A stretch of DNA of 64,000 nt from Phocoena phocoena (GCF_963924675.1 NC_089228.1:91914894-91978893), one strand, 5' to 3'. Shown: positions 23,573 through 36,956, numbered from the stretch's first letter. Notes: generated from the letters alone by a model not told the origin. A program made the numbers and translations.

Positions 23573-24545
23573 GGCTGGTGGTTCTTGATGTGAAAATGAC
23601 ACTGCTGGCAATACCAGGGAAAGATCTCTAAACTGCCTTTAAGGCCAGCCTTCCTATGGGCTCTGTGGTCCAGTGGTGGGAGCTGGACATGTGAGAATGC
23701 TATTTTGAGGGGTCCTGGGGCTCCATGCAGGTTTGAATTTCCATCCTTTCACCCCTTCCCTTTATGGGCTAGTATTTGGTTCTCTGGCACATGTGCCTAA
23801 GCCCATCCCCATCCCATTGTAATAATGAATCCCAGTCAAACTGGATCTTTTGTCAGCACCTTACCCTCTCAGCACCCTGTAGGGCTAGTCAACTGCTGAT
23901 CATGTCTCCTTGGAGTGTGGCCACCTGCACACCAACAATGTCCTTCACACTGACATGTGTGCACATGATATCTTAGGAAGTCACAAAGATTCTCACAGAA
24001 CTGTCTGTAAGAATTAGAAAAGAAATAATGGAGGGAAAGAAAGAATTAAAGAAAAGAGCTGTATGTTATATACCTTGGACTCCTGAGAAGGAATTTGGGG
24101 GATGGTAACCCCCTTGCCAATAAAATGACCTGAAAAAGAGAAACAACGAGATACAACAAACACATATGATAAACTCCATAAACAATAAATAAGTCAAACA
24201 AATAAAATCCCCAGTTAACAGCATGAGTCCTATGTAACAGTTTTGCAACTTAAAAGGGAATGAGCAAAGCCATGTGAACCTGGGACTATCCACCCAAACA
24301 CATCTGAATGAGCTAATAACAACAGCTTCCAAAGAGAGACAGAAGAAATAGTTATGGCTACAGAGGAATATGGAGTGATATGAAGCTGAGCACAACTTGC
24401 AAATATTATAAAGGAATAAAAACACAAAGAGGAGACTTGGTGAAGCACAGATGGTTAGTGTTACCATGATATGCTCAAACAACTGGCCCAAATTATGGCT
24501 GCATTACACAGATAATAATATTGGAAGAGTACTTGACACACCTAG

Positions 24546-25010
24546 TATTAACCTCTGAATTATGTCTCCCCCAAATCCGTATGTTGAAAGTCCTAAGACC
24601 AAGCACCTCAGAATGTAACCTTATATGGAAAGAGGGGTGTTATAGATGTCATTAGGTAAGATGAGGTCATACTGGAGTAGGGTGGGTCCCTAATCCATTA
24701 TGACTGGTGTCCTTATGAAAAGGGGAAATTTGGACTCAGAGACACACACACCAGAAGAATGCCATGTGAACACGAAGACAGCAGTCAGGGTGATGTGTTG
24801 ACAAGGGTACAGGAGATTGCGAGCAAATCACCAGAAGCTAGGAGAGAGGCCTGGAAAAGATCATTCCATGGAGACTTCAGAAGGAGCATGGACCTGCCAA
24901 CACTTCAATTTTGGAATCCCAGGCTTTAAGACTGTGAGGCAATAAATTTCTGTTATTTAAGTCACTCAGTCTATGGTATTTTGTTACGGCAGCCCTAGCA
25001 GATGAATACA
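24546..25010 (+). mobile_element. MLT1-like MaLR LTR
   Basis: It has 'gaattatgtctcccccaaat', 'cctcagaatgtaaccttat', 'gatgaggtcatactggagta' and 'atgactggtgtccttatga'. It ends 'gcaataaatttctgttattt', 'ggcagccctagcagatgaat'. It is a longer variant than the copy at 4606-4987. The AATAAA lies near the 3' end as expected of an LTR. No internal region adjoins it. Confidence 0.8.
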
Positions 25011-25448
25011 CCTAGGAAATAGGATAAAGAATCTCGGGCTTTGAAGAGTAGGAATCCAATGGAGTCAGGAAAGGATTGTGATGAGCACAAAGTTAGGAAC
25101 AGAGATAGCAGAAAATTTACTGAATGGAAACAGAACTTTGGCACAGACATCATGAGAACCCAGATAAATCTACTCAGTGGTGGATGATTTCCCATGTCTG
25201 AATTTCCCTTCACATTCTTTTCTACCACTTAAAAAAAAAGACAAAGGCAAAGATTTAAAGCTATCACAAATAAGGGAAGTTGGAATTTAATGATATAAGG
25301 ATAATAATGCAATTAGATTTCCCTCCTCAGACTTTGGAGGAGAAGTGGGATGGCTGGAGAAACTATGACAAAGCCAAAAGAAAGTACTTGACCAGGGTCA
25401 CCTTACTCTTTGAAGGCAGAGGAGAATGTACTAAGACTTAGAGGACTT

Positions 25449-25816
25449 GGAACTTCCCTGGTGGCGCAGTGGTTAAGAATCTGCGTGCCAATGCAGGGGA
25501 CATGGGTTCGAGCCCTGGTCCGGGAAGATCCCACATGTGGTGGAGCAACTAAGCCCATGTCCCACAACTACTGAGCCTGCACTCTAGAGCCCGCGAGCCA
25601 CAACTAACGAGCCCGCGTCTCAACTACCGAAGCCCATGAATCTAGAGCCTGTTCTCCGCAGCAAGAGAAGCCACCGCAATGAGAAGCCCGCGCACCACCA
25701 CGAAGAGTAGTCCCTGCTCACCGCAGCTAGAGAAAGGCCGTGCACAGCACCAAAGACCCAATGCAGCCAAAAAAACCAAAATAAATATATAAATTTATTT
25801 TAAAAAATTTAAAAAC
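25449..25816 (+). mobile_element. Long-type CHR SINE with 12-bp TSD
   Basis: This full-length plus-strand copy runs from 'aacttccctggtggcgcagt' to 'caaagacccaatgcagcc' and an A/T-rich tail. It is flanked by cttagaggactt at 25437-25448 and 25819-25830. Confidence 0.96.
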
Positions 25817-25830
25817 GGCTTAGAGGACTT

Positions 25831-26559
25831 AAAATAACTGGCCAATTAAAAATACAAACAGTGGGTCACAAAATCTCAAACCCATTATGTCACTGTAGGA
25901 GATTTCAAGACTTCTTTGAGAAACAAATGAATTAGAATATTAAGCAAGGATTAATAATCCTTTCATTAATAATGAAAACGGTAAATTAGCAAATAAATTC
26001 TTATAGCTATTGGGTATTAACAGAACCTCAAAAGGATCTCAGATAATAACTACACAGAATGAATAGAAGGGAAACACAAGACTGCTTTTGTTTCCTGAAA
26101 GGGAATCGAAGTTTATTTCGTTAATAATAGAAATAAATAGAAGCAATTAAATTTTTTTCTGAAATACATTAATGTTAAAATGTTAAGAAATAGGACACTT
26201 AAGGTTATCTTTTGGCCTAGTTCGAAAAGAAATAAAGAATGTAAAATCCACCACAGAAAACACAGAAATGAAAAGAGAAATCAGTAAATGACTACACTAA
26301 AGATAAGTTTACTTGGGCTTAAGGACAAATAACGAATCAAAGAGTAAGTGTATACAGCCTAAACTTGATTATTAAAACAAAAAAGTAATTGGCTAAATTA
26401 AAAAATAAAATTCAATAATCTGTTGTTTAAAAAAAATAAATTTAGCACCACATCATTTTGATAGATAGGATAGGAGAGAACTGTCCAAGATTTAACCCAC
26501 TTACATACAACAGCAGAGATACCTGGGCTTTTCCATTTGTTAGATGAAATTTCACATAC
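25831..26559. other. AT-rich intronic stretch, nothing recognised
   Basis: No gene, splice-bounded exon or nameable repeat is visible here. Confidence 0.5.
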
Positions 26560-26770
26560 TTGAATCCTACTTGTCTTGCAAGACTTGGTTCAAGGGGTCC
26601 CGTCTCTGTGACTCTGTCTCCAACTTCCCCAACCTGCAGGCAGTGTTCATGACTGCTACCTCGGAGCCCCCATCAGCTCAGCATTTATTACAATGTACCC
26701 CATTTAGATTTATCTTTGGCCCTCATTAGACCTTGAGCTCTTGAAGACAGCAGCTCTCGGTGTTTCCAAG
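26560..26770 (-). mobile_element. L2-like LINE 3' fragment
   Basis: 'cttggttcaaggggtcccgt', 'tcatgactgctacctcggag' and 'agaccttgagctcttgaag' follow the antisense order of the L2 3' end. It is diverged. Confidence 0.55.
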
Positions 26771-26879
26771 CATAGCTAATCAAATTATGGAATATATCTA
26801 TTAGAATGACAAAAGTATGGAGTAGGAAGAGAAGGATGGACATTTCAGGCCCATCATTCCTTTGCTCATGCATAGGCAT

Positions 26880-28400
26880 GAAAGCATACATGTTCCCAGA
26901 ACTTTGGTCCTCCAGCGTGACGGGGATACTGGATTTGTTGTCAGGGAGGAGTTCTGGGGAGAGGATTCAGATGCAGAAACAATACATTGCAAAGGGCCTT
27001 GAATGTCATCCTATGGAGTCTATAGAATTGATTGCACAGGCCATGGGAAACAATGGCAGGATTCCAGATTAATTTTGTTTTCTGTTCGTTCACTTTGTTT
27101 TGTAACAGTACCTATGATGAGGGAATGGGGAACAGATCGGAGGAGAGAGAGAGCTTTGAGGCAGAGAGACCAGTTGTAAGAGGCTAAACCTATAGTGTTT
27201 TTCAGTGAGTGGTGGGATTTTTTCTTCTTCTTATGTCTTTATTTTAGTTTTTTTTAAAAAAAGCATGCTTGTAATACCTTTACTTAAAAAATTTAAAAAG
27301 CAGGTGATCTTTGTCTATCTTCTCCCTTTCTTTCTCTCTTCTCTTCTGTCTCTCTCCTTCCTTCTTTTTCCCACTTTCTTTTATCCCTTCCTTCATTCTC
27401 CTCTCCTTCCTTCCCTCTTCTTTCTTTCTTTTTTCCTTCCTTCCTTCCTTCTTCCTTTCTTCTCTCTCACCCTTTCCTTTTTTCTGCATTAGGGCCCTGG
27501 GAATGAAGCAAAGGTTTTAGATCCCATAGATTCTCATGGTCAGGGTGCTGTCAGGACTCAGAGATTGGTTAGACATGAGGGGTGAAGGACAAGGAGAAGT
27601 CAGAAGGACTTAAGAGTTTCTAGCTCAGGTGACGGGGTGGTTTGGGGTTCCAACAATTGAGAGAAAGAACCAGGAAGGAGAACAGAGTTTGGATGAAGTG
27701 TCAGTGTGTCTCCAAATAAAGTCCATTTGAGGCTCACTAAGGGTTAATCCAGACCCAGGGCTAAGGAGTAAGGCCTGGAGTCTGGAGATGGACAGTTGGC
27801 ACCATTAGCATAGGGGTGATTGATACCACCATGGACATTGATGAAATTGACCAGGGAGAGACTATGTTTGAGAAAGTCCTCTTCGGCTGATAAAGAGTGA
27901 AATCTTGAAGGAATATATACATTTAAACGGTAGAGGAAAGAAGAGAAGTCAGAGAAAGAAATTAAATGAAACAGAGAACTTAGAAAGAATAAAGTTCATT
28001 CCCAAGGGAAGGAAAAACTTTGAGGAGAGTGACGGTCATTGATAAAAATTCTTCAAGGAGGCTGAATGGAATGAGGTCAATTAGGAAGATACCATGGCAA
28101 TGGGAAAGTCTTTTCTGGTAAAATGATAAGGAGCGAAGACAGATGACAGGAGACGGAACAGTGACAGGGAAGTGACAGAGAGAGAGGACAGAGTCTTCTT
28201 AAGATGTATGGCAGTAAAGGGGAAGAAAGAGATGGTGTAGGTGGTCAAGGAAGCCATTCTTGCTTGTTTGTGTTTTTAAAGGAGAGAGAAACTTGATTTG
28301 GTTTGCAGATTAAGCAGAAGGAGTCAGTAGGGAGAGAAAGAAGGGAATGATTGATTAGATAAGTTTCCAAAGAAATCAGAAGGAGGTCAAACAAACAAGG
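26880..28400 (-). mobile_element. Decayed old LINE, antisense, tentative
   Basis: Pieces such as 'aaagggccttgaatgtcatc', 'ccatgggaaacaatggcagg' and 'aagtgacagagagagagg' resemble the same antisense L2/CR1-like LINE as 15380-16060. The interval is purine-rich and broken by the pyrimidine tract at 27310-27485. The outer boundaries are uncertain. Confidence 0.4.
27310..27485 (+). repeat. Pyrimidine-rich (CTTT/CCTT) low-complexity tract
   Basis: About 175 bases are almost pure C/T on the plus strand, dominated by cctt and cttt motifs. The Ser/Leu/Phe-rich and Glu/Lys/Arg-rich open frames through it are compositional artefacts. Confidence 0.95.
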
Positions 28401-29159
28401 ATACTTATAATGCTATCAGATTAAAAAAAGGATCCTGAATAAAATGCAGTGAGGGATCACTATTGGATTGCAATAGACACACTCTATCTAAAATAGTAAC
28501 TCTTTATGTCCCAAGCAACATAAAAAAATACATATGAGAAAAGTGAGGAAATTGCAAGAAGAAATAAAACTAGTAATTGCATAACAAACACTGTTCAAGA
28601 CATGCCTGAGCAAAGCACAGAAATAAAGCTGAACAAAGAATAGAGACAAAAATGGAAATTGCAGTAGTTAAGGAGAAACTAACAGGTATATGAGACAACC
28701 TAAATGGCAGAGTTGAAAATATTTTCTTTTCAATAAAAACAGGTCTTGCACCAAAATCTATCACATAAGGGAGACAGTCACATTTAATAAACATACACAT
28801 ATAATACAATATTCACAAATATTAGAAAAACAGTATTAACTGAATTCCATTTAAGCAATATCATACAGGTAGAAACTTTTTTTCTTATAAATAGTATCAA
28901 TAAAAGAGGCAAGCCATGGCCCAACCCCTGTACCTTAAATTTCTTTTAGAATTTCACCTCTTGAAACTATTCTTCCACCCCAGCTCTTCAGGATTTCTCC
29001 CTAAGCTTAGCAGAGGACATTGGAGGTGGTTTGTTCTTTATAAAGACTGATTATTGTTTGATGCAACTCTCTACTCATTCTGCTCTATTAAGACAAATAA
29101 TGTTTTACATGTACAGGTTAAAATTTTTTCGAGAATAGAATAAAAAATTAAGATATGGA
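28401..29159. other. AT-rich intronic stretch, nothing recognised
   Basis: No gene or clear repeat is visible. The text is A-rich on the plus strand. Confidence 0.45.
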
Positions 29160-29400
29160 TCATAAGAATTTATGATTAACTAAAAGTAACTCAAAAATAG
29201 ATGAATGCCCAATCAAATCATGTCATACATAATTATGGAATACAGTATGTCTATTAAAATTATAAATATATGGATTTTGTTGATATGAAAAAATGTGAAT
29301 ATTTAATTATGTTCTACGTGAAAAACAGAAAAAATACTTTGACATAGAACTGAGGAGGGTGTGAAATAATATGTCATTCGAGCATAATGTTCCTTACGTT
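29160..29400 (+). mobile_element. Old L1M-type 3' fragment, tentative
   Basis: 'agatgaatgcccaatcaaat', 'cataattatggaatacagta' and 'tgaggagggtgtgaaataat' follow an old L1 3' UTR pattern on the plus strand. Confidence 0.5.
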
Positions 29401-29542
29401 ATTTCCTTTAGAATTTCTTAAACTCATTTTTTAAAAAACAAAACAAAACAAAGACCAGGGACAAAATGGAACAATGTTCATCCTGTTTGAAGACTCAAGA
29501 AAATGAGCAGGTCATAGAAATTTCAGCAAAAGTACTCTTTTT

Positions 29543-29709
29543 TTTTTTTTTTTTTCATATTCTATTACTTTATTTATTTATTTATTTTTTTTTAAACATC
29601 TTTATTGGGGTATAATTGCTTTACAATGGTGTGTTAGTTTCTGCTTTACAACAAAGTGAATCAGCTATACATATACATATGTTCCCATATGTCTTCCCTC
29701 TTGCGTCTC
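29543..29709 (-). mobile_element. Very short L1 3' end with TSD
   Basis: This 167-bp minus-strand L1 end has poly(T), 'catctttattggggtataattgctttac', then 'gaatcagctatacatatac'. It is flanked by the duplication aaagtactcttttt at 29529-29542 and 29710-29723. It is a severely 5'-truncated young insertion. Confidence 0.93.
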
Positions 29710-29723
29710 AAAGTACTCTTTTT

Positions 29724-30954
29724 AAATGAGCTAAATCCATCTTGAAGACCCAGCATTAGTAAAGTAAGTGTCCCACACAGAAAAAACCAAACAAGATTAA
29801 AACTACTCAAAACACTTCAGAGCAATAAAAAGCTCAGTGGTGAAATCTGTGGTGACACCCACAAATTGGGAGATCTTATAAGCCAGCTATCTTGATGTTC
29901 AGGTAGGAATAACACAATTTAATTAGCGTTTTAAGAAAATAAAAAGGAACCAAAAAGCCAAATGAAAGAGAGATTGAGGTGATATATTCATAATCAGATT
30001 GGAAAACCTTGGCTTTCAATCTCTTTTGCTCTTATTGAGGGATACCAAATGAGTAATCCTTCTGTGCTTTATTCCTTATCTATGTGGGAATAATAATATA
30101 TGTTTTTATAACCAACCCATAGGCCAGGAGACAGTTATGCTAAGGTCTTCCTATGGTCTTGTTGAGTATGAATCTCCTTTCTGCGAGAACATTTATCCCA
30201 TAAGTACGGAGAGAAGACTCTGCTCTTCCAGACTCCCTGAGATTCTCTCACTGTAAAAAGTGATTGGGGTTGACTTTCCACGTACTGTCTGTTTCCACAA
30301 ACACAAAGGTAAGAGAAGGTTCCCAGATATTCATTTAATAAGTGATCTGGGGAGAAGGGCTTAACCATCCTGAATGTCTGGGGTTCTGTCGGTTTTAGAT
30401 GGTTAATTCACTCCGTCTCTTATTGAGCACCTACAATGGGCACTGGACACAGGGCTGGGTGTTCATCGCTCAGAAGTACTGAATAATCACATTCTATTAT
30501 ATTAATCCCTCCCTGGTACTGACTGGCAGTAATTGAAGGGATTACTCACAACCTAAGTCAACGAGCAAATTAATGCAGTGCCAGGGACAACCGAAGAGCT
30601 TAAGGAGTCAATCGATCCAGGGAAAACAACGAAGTTTAGGGTAACCTGACTCGAAATAAAGATATTAATAACAAGTCAAAGGAAATGAAAGTGGTTTGAT
30701 GACGTCTTGTAACAGCACGGGCAGCCCTGTATTTTACAGCTTCACTCCTTTATTGCTGCCTTCTTACTAATTAACACCTACTTTCTAACACTTTCCGGGC
30801 CTTGGGGGCTACAAATGATGGACAAAGACTCGAAGAAGAAAACAAGAGCAGAGTGGTTTAGAGAGGCCATGTGCTAGAAAGCTCCCAGGTGCACGGCCAC
30901 ATGCCTGGCTTAAAACCTCCTCCCTCCCTTCTAACTGATAAAAAAGGGGATATG
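29724..30954. other. Intronic stretch, weak L2-like trace
   Basis: Only 'cttattgagcacctacaatggg' near 30420 suggests an old LINE tail. No gene is visible. Confidence 0.45.
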
Positions 30955-31160
30955 GGGCTTCCCTGGTGGCGCAGTGGTTGAGAGTCCGCCTGCCGATGGA
31001 GGGGACACGGGTTTGTGCCCCAGTCCGGGAAGATGCCATGTGCCGCGGAGTGGCTGGGCCCGTGAGCCATGGCCGCTGAGCCTGTGCGTCCGGAGCCTGT
31101 GCTCCGCAGCAGGAGAGGCCACAACAGTGAGAGGCCCGCATACCGCAAAAACAAAAAAAA
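30955..31160 (+). mobile_element. Short-type CHR SINE
   Basis: This plus-strand copy runs from 'ggggcttccctggtggcgca' to 'agaggcccgcataccgc' and an A-rich tail. Flanks 'aaaaaggggatatg' and 'aaaagggggggggatatg' are a TSD whose right copy has gained extra Gs. Confidence 0.93.
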
Positions 31161-31169
31161 AGGGGGGGG

Positions 31170-31620
31170 GGATATGATTATCCTTCTTTGCCCTCCTTCC
31201 TCCCATTGCTCTTCTCTGACTCAGCAAAGAGGGATACCTCAATCCGTACCAAATATACCTTCAAATAACAACAAAGAAAAGTTGACTGGGACGAACAGAA
31301 GAAAGAGTCCCATCCCAAACACACTCCTTGATAAGATCTCTGAATGCTGTGATCCTTTGGTTGTTATTTTTGAAACGGATGATTCAATCTCAGGTACAGT
31401 ATTAGAGAATTACAGAATGATTCTGAATGTCTCTGTCTAGACCAGAGAAATCCTGTCAAAAGAGGAAAAGAGGCAAGTGTTCTCGTTTTCCCACAAAAAA
31501 TATTTCGAAGATAATGGATCATCCAGTACATCTCTACAAAAAGATCCTTCAAATTCTAAAAAAGTCAAGTAAAATTACTATTGATGAATATTCACTACAG
31601 CCATCGTCAGTTTCAGATTG
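31170..31620 (+). other. Unassigned coding-like stretch ending at a perfect donor motif
   Basis: I do not recognise this. One plus-strand frame is open from the preceding SINE to TAG at 31438 (LLDKISECCDPLVVIFETDD, ISGTVLENYRMI). The same frame then reads on for 43 more codons to TAA at 31570. An overlapping frame (31427-31624) runs up to ATTG|gtaagt at 31621, a consensus donor. The stop and the frame change argue against a working exon. It could be a dead retrocopy or chance. Confidence 0.2.
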
Positions 31621-34600
31621 GTAAGTTATAATATAGATTTTTTATGTGTGGCATATGCAGTTAAAATTCATTAGGGACTCACAATTAAAGTGAACAGCAC
31701 ATTTATAACCACTTTACAGGACATGGAGCCACATTTCCCCGTTTTAAATAATTATAATGTTTTAGCTGTATCTTGGTTTTTATGATGTGTAGTTTGCTCT
31801 GTCTGTGCTTCATTTGCTGTCGGGTTGGTAAAACATGAAGTTTCAAATTATATCCCTATTCCTGTGGGAAAACAGAATCCAATTTATGACTTTCCAGGAG
31901 GAATCCTGAACACATTCAACCACAGGATATCCAGCCAAAGAAAATGATGGTACTCCTGTTGCTTGAATCACTGAAATCTGATTTGGGTGATGTGCTGCCC
32001 ATTCTCCTATATAGAGAACCCAAGTGGACGAAGGCAGAAGAAAGCCTGAAGTTCTGCACCGCAGTCGCTGTGGTTCTAACTGTGAAATTACCAGCTTCAG
32101 AGGGCTGATGGTGGACACTCACCACAATTTCACCACCTCAAGAAAGTACCATTCTTCACAATCTACATGAAAACTCCGTATAGGGAAGAAACCATCTAAT
32201 TGGAACATTTTTTCAACAGCATTTAAATATCAGGCCAGCTGGATCTCCACAGCCCATGTGAATTTAGTCAGCACACTCTTCCCAGAACCTATATTCTAAC
32301 ATCATTGAATGCTTGAGCTACATCTATCACCCAAATCTGGCTGTGATCATTTCTTGTCATTCGCTCCACACATTCAAAAATGAAACATTCTGTGGTAGCC
32401 TCAGAGGCACTCGTTTTGTGAAAGTGTACATAAGAGAAACGGCATCCTTGAAATGAAATGCCTTACTAACCCACACCACTTGTTCTTCCTCTAACCTTCC
32501 CTTTCCCAAATTCCCCTGTAAGGAATACATTTTCAAGGCTAATTCTATGTGACTGATCCGTGACTTACATTTTAGCAGTTATAACCTCAATTGATATCTC
32601 AATCTGTATCAAACATACCTCCAAATATCAAGTTCCTTTTTTTTTTTTTGGTAAAAGATAACAGTATCACTAAATAAAAGTATCATTTCACTCTGTTCCT
32701 CTGTTCCCTTCCTGTGCCACTGGAATCTATTAACACAGCTTTTATCCCTCAAACCAACCAAAAGTGTCAGGAGCCAGAGCTTGTCTTTTTATCAAACTTG
32801 ATATCAAATAAAATATAGTTAAGACCACAATGAAAAGCAAAGACACATCAACTATAAAGCTCCTTGAAGCTCTTAGAATCTTGTTGAGGGGATGGAAAAC
32901 ATGCACAAAAAATAACAGTGGAATGTTTCTAAAATAAACAAGTTACTTTTGTTTTGACAGAAACTACCATAAAGGTGCTGAGGACGTTCAAAGATAAAAA
33001 GAGACCGTCAGAAGGCATACTGAATATGTTCCTTAAGAGAGGAGAGTGGGTGGGAAAGTTCGAATGGTGGTCGTGGTGGTAGCCTGAGGGCAGTAATAAC
33101 GAAGATAAGTGCAGGAATATATGAATCATGACAAATAACATCACCCAGACCCTATTTTTCCAAAGTATGTTCTCATACAAATGAGGTAATGATAGATGTA
33201 GAAATGCCAAATGCTGTGACTGCTATATAGGAGGGATCCAATAAATGTTTGGTTAAAAAAAAAAAAGCCCCCAGAAATAAATTGAGTTGAGGAAATTAAA
33301 GAAGGCTGGAGTATGTAAGGTGAACAGGGTATAACAAAGATCTGAAGTCACTACTTAACAGGGAAATTTATCTAATAAGCGACTCCAGAAATAGAAACAC
33401 TAATGCTCACAGCAGTTAGTCCACCAAAACCGGACATTCTTTATTCCTGTTTAGTTTATGAAAAGAAGTAATCGTCCATTCTCTAGGTGTTTGCTGCTAG
33501 AAACCTAAATTTTCAGCTGCAGTGGGAAAAGCAATGGGGAAGGCAGAGGGGGGGAAAGGCACATATGTGTTTTCTTTTCTCAATTAGTTTGGGAAATGTA
33601 TCTTCATTAAAAGAAATTGCCATCAGCAGTAAGACACTCTCTTGTTCCACTTAGGGGAGGGGTTGGATGATGTAAAGTGGTGAGTATGGGTCTTTATTAT
33701 TCTGGCGATGTTGACTTGTTCATGTTCAAAATTTACGTTTTAAAATCTCTGGAAGGCATAGTGCATTTCAATTAGTTAGGATATGCAGTAGTTTGTCTTC
33801 TCCTAAAAACAATTATGTAAAATTTATTCTGGATTATTTGTAGTTTTAGTACTTAGGGGAGTGTCTGCATTTTCAATTAAGAGCTAAGTATACAAATTAA
33901 AAGGGCTGCACAGTGAAGCTTAAATCCAGCCCTCACTAGTTGGTGCACATAAACACTAATATCAAATGATGCTTTTGTCATGTGATCCGACCCACAGCAC
34001 ATACAAATATAGAACATGACCATAAAAAGTAACGGACCATGCCCTCTGCTAAGTAATTTATGACAGCGGATCCAGACTGGAATGTCAGCTGGAATTACCT
34101 TCTCCCTGTTTGCTATTTTCGCATATACAGCTTTGTACAGATGATAGAAGCTATGTCTTGCAAAGAGGACTCACATTAAGCCTACTGAAATGATGAACAA
34201 GTACCAAATCCAAAGGCCAAAATATGTATGGCTTTTAAAAAGATTTGTTGAACGACGTCAATGACCACTTTTAAAATTAATTTTTGAATCAGGCCGCAAG
34301 AGAAAAACATGTAACCCTACCAATTTTGAAATATCAGATTTATAGTGTCTAGCAAGCAAATATGAAGCTTCACAGTGGAGAATGAGAAATAGTTGAAAAT
34401 CATTTTATTAAAAATACAAAGTGATCCCAACACTTGACTAAATGAAGTATGAAAAAGTCCCTAGACATATACGTAGTTCTAACCTTTATGTAGAATTTGC
34501 CATCAAGGCAGTCTGGAATTGTAACAAACTTAGTATGAAATAGTTGATAAAACAAAGGATATTATCCTTCTTTATTAACCTTTACCCCCTTAGATAATCC

Positions 34601-36818
34601 CCCAAATCCCCTGTGTGTGATAACCACCTCACTTCCTTTGGGAAGCCATTCATTATCTAATTCATGTCTTACACAAAGAGAAATGAGCTAATGTGCCTTA
34701 TCAGATTAAAAAAAAAAGTCACCATGAGTGATGTCCAACAGGACAGGGTCTTAGCAAATCCCTTCTGCCTCCACAGTCCTGGGTTTCTAAATACCTATAA
34801 AGCTACTAACCCATGGTCACAGCTCACGAGCTCATTCACAGCTTTATGTTGCTAAAGCAAACAGTCTGGCAGAAGAATGACAGAATTACCCTCTTTTCTG
34901 ATTATCCTCCTCTCTGCATTCTGATAAACTAATGATTAGCTTTCCTGTTGGGATTCAGCCCTGACTGGGTAGCTTCAGGCTGTCAACTCAAGCAGACCCT
35001 GATGATATCACACAAACCTCTTCCTCTCCTTCCTTCCCCCGTGCTTTATTCTTCATCAACCAGCATCTACACCAGCCTTCACAAGGAGCCAGCATGTAAT
35101 TACCAAGGTAATGTTCTGGCCCTGGGAAGGCTCATATGAAAAGCAAAGGCTTCTTTTCGCCTCACTTCTCCAACTGTAACATGAAATGCTACTCAGGAAG
35201 CTGCTGGTTACAAAAAATTCAATCCTGTAGGTATCCGTATGTAACCAGTTTTTACCTGCTCTTCATAGATTGTATTTGAGCAGATGTTTCAGTTGGGTTT
35301 AAGCCTATCTCTTCTCTAGAAATTTAAAGCGTATATTGCCTTTGAGTGCTTTTGGGTTGGTAATGAAGAGAACCACCCATTGAGCAATATCAATGAGTCA
35401 AAACTTATACATATTTATGAAGTGAAAATATAGAGTTAATTTGGAAAAGGCCATAAAGTGAGTCACTGGTTAGATTCTAAAGTGCTACTCCTTTTTGAAA
35501 TTCTGTCCACTGGGAAATACCACTGTTAAATGAAAACATAACTGAGCATGACACAAAAGATGAAAACCTGTTAATTTTTCTTGCAGTTTTATTTTCCTGT
35601 TTTCCAGATAAATGTAAAATTACATATTTAAAAATCCATTAAAAATACTCGCTCAGCACATATAATTAATAGCAGTTACTCAACAGAATATTTTCTTGAT
35701 AGCTTTGCATGAAGACAAAAAGCTTTAAGGCAATCTTTTAAAGTAGGTGTTTCATTTTACACTAGGGCCAGAGTTATTTTATTGCATTATGTTACCTGTC
35801 ATATGTCCCCTAACAAGAGAACTTGGCAGCACTAATCATGGCCAAATCTTTCAAGAAGATTCAGCAATCCTGACTGAGCTACACTGTGACATTTTCTGGG
35901 CACAGACTTAAGGAACACTTAGGAGTTTGGCTTTGTTCATTCGTTTGCTATTCCTTTACAATTTCCAGACCTGCCACTAGCACAACCTAATTTACCCAAG
36001 GCATGCTCTGAGATCAAAGTCACATGACTACTTTGCTTGGCATTTTAAAATATGGGACAATAATTTACACCCTATGGTAAAACATTACAGAGGCAAAAAA
36101 GGATGAACTCATTCTAATTAAAGGAAACTCTGAGATATCTATATACATGCATCTCTATCTCTCTATATATACCCAAAAACAATAAAAATAAATTCAACAG
36201 CTAGATTTGAAAGTTTTCTTGTCTTTCTCTGGATGGGAACTTGGGGATTAGCCTGGAAAACCCACTTGAGTGTTTAGAAAGGTATTTCCACTGAGAAAGA
36301 CTTCATTTTAGTCAAGCCAAGTTACCCACTCTGGCAGATTGGTGACATGCTCAACAAATCTGTGAATTCCTCCTTCCCAGCGTACAGATTGATTAAATTT
36401 GCCACCTCCCTTGCAGCTAGGAATGTCCAAGAGACTGAATGAAAGTAGAGGTGACACATGCCACTTCCAGGTCTGACCCATAAAACCTTCCCAGGAATGA
36501 TTCTGTGTTCTCTTTCCCAATTCAATGGCTGAGGACTTAGAGCCAGGCAGGGGCTGAAAGACAGAGGAAGCCTGGCTCCCTGAATGACCATATGGAAAAC
36601 TGTCACCCAAAAACACCAGAGAAGACCTTAGGTGAGCAAGAAAAAAAATGTCTACAATGTTCAGTCATTGAGAATTAGGGACTTTTTCCTAAAGCAGTTG
36701 GACTGCCCTAATACTGAATTCTCCTACTCAGTCACCTGACCCTTGCATGCTTTTTCTCATTCAATCCTCACAATAACTCTGTGAGATAGGAACTATTCAC
36801 CCTATTTAAAAATAAGGA
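31621..36818. other. Longest stretch without a recognised gene or young repeat
   Basis: About 5.2 kb of intron has no CHR SINE, L1 or LTR I can name. A pair of 35-bp related sequences links 32593-32627 to 31233-31267. 36720-36810 has MIR/L2-like 'caatcctcacaataactctg'. Conserved non-coding elements could lie here, but this cannot be judged from one sequence. Confidence 0.4.
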
Positions 36819-36946
36819 GGGACTTCCCTGGCAGTCCAGTAGTTAAGGCTCTGTGCTTCCACTGCAGGGGGCATGGGTTCAACCCCTGGTTGGGGAACTA
36901 AGATCCTGCATGCTGAAGGAAGGAAGGAAAGAAGGAAGGAAGGGAG
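36819..36946 (+). mobile_element. CHR-1-like SINE with GGAA tail
   Basis: It reads 'gggacttccctggcagtcca', 'cttccactgcagggggcatg', 'gggttcaacccctggttggg' and 'gaactaagatcctgcatgc'. It ends in (GGAA)n in place of poly(A). The TSD is aaaataagga at 36809-36818 and 36947-36956. Confidence 0.94.
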
Positions 36947-36956
36947 AAAATAAGGA

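Noticed and set aside
24066..24491. 141-codon hydrophobic minus-strand frame, possible membrane protein
   Set aside because: Phe/Leu/Cys/Ser richness comes from A-rich plus-strand DNA. No conserved motif, splice context or family resemblance; judged chance.
27205..27520. Ser/Leu/Phe-rich and Glu/Lys/Arg-rich open frames
   Set aside because: They are produced by the pyrimidine tract at 27310-27485.
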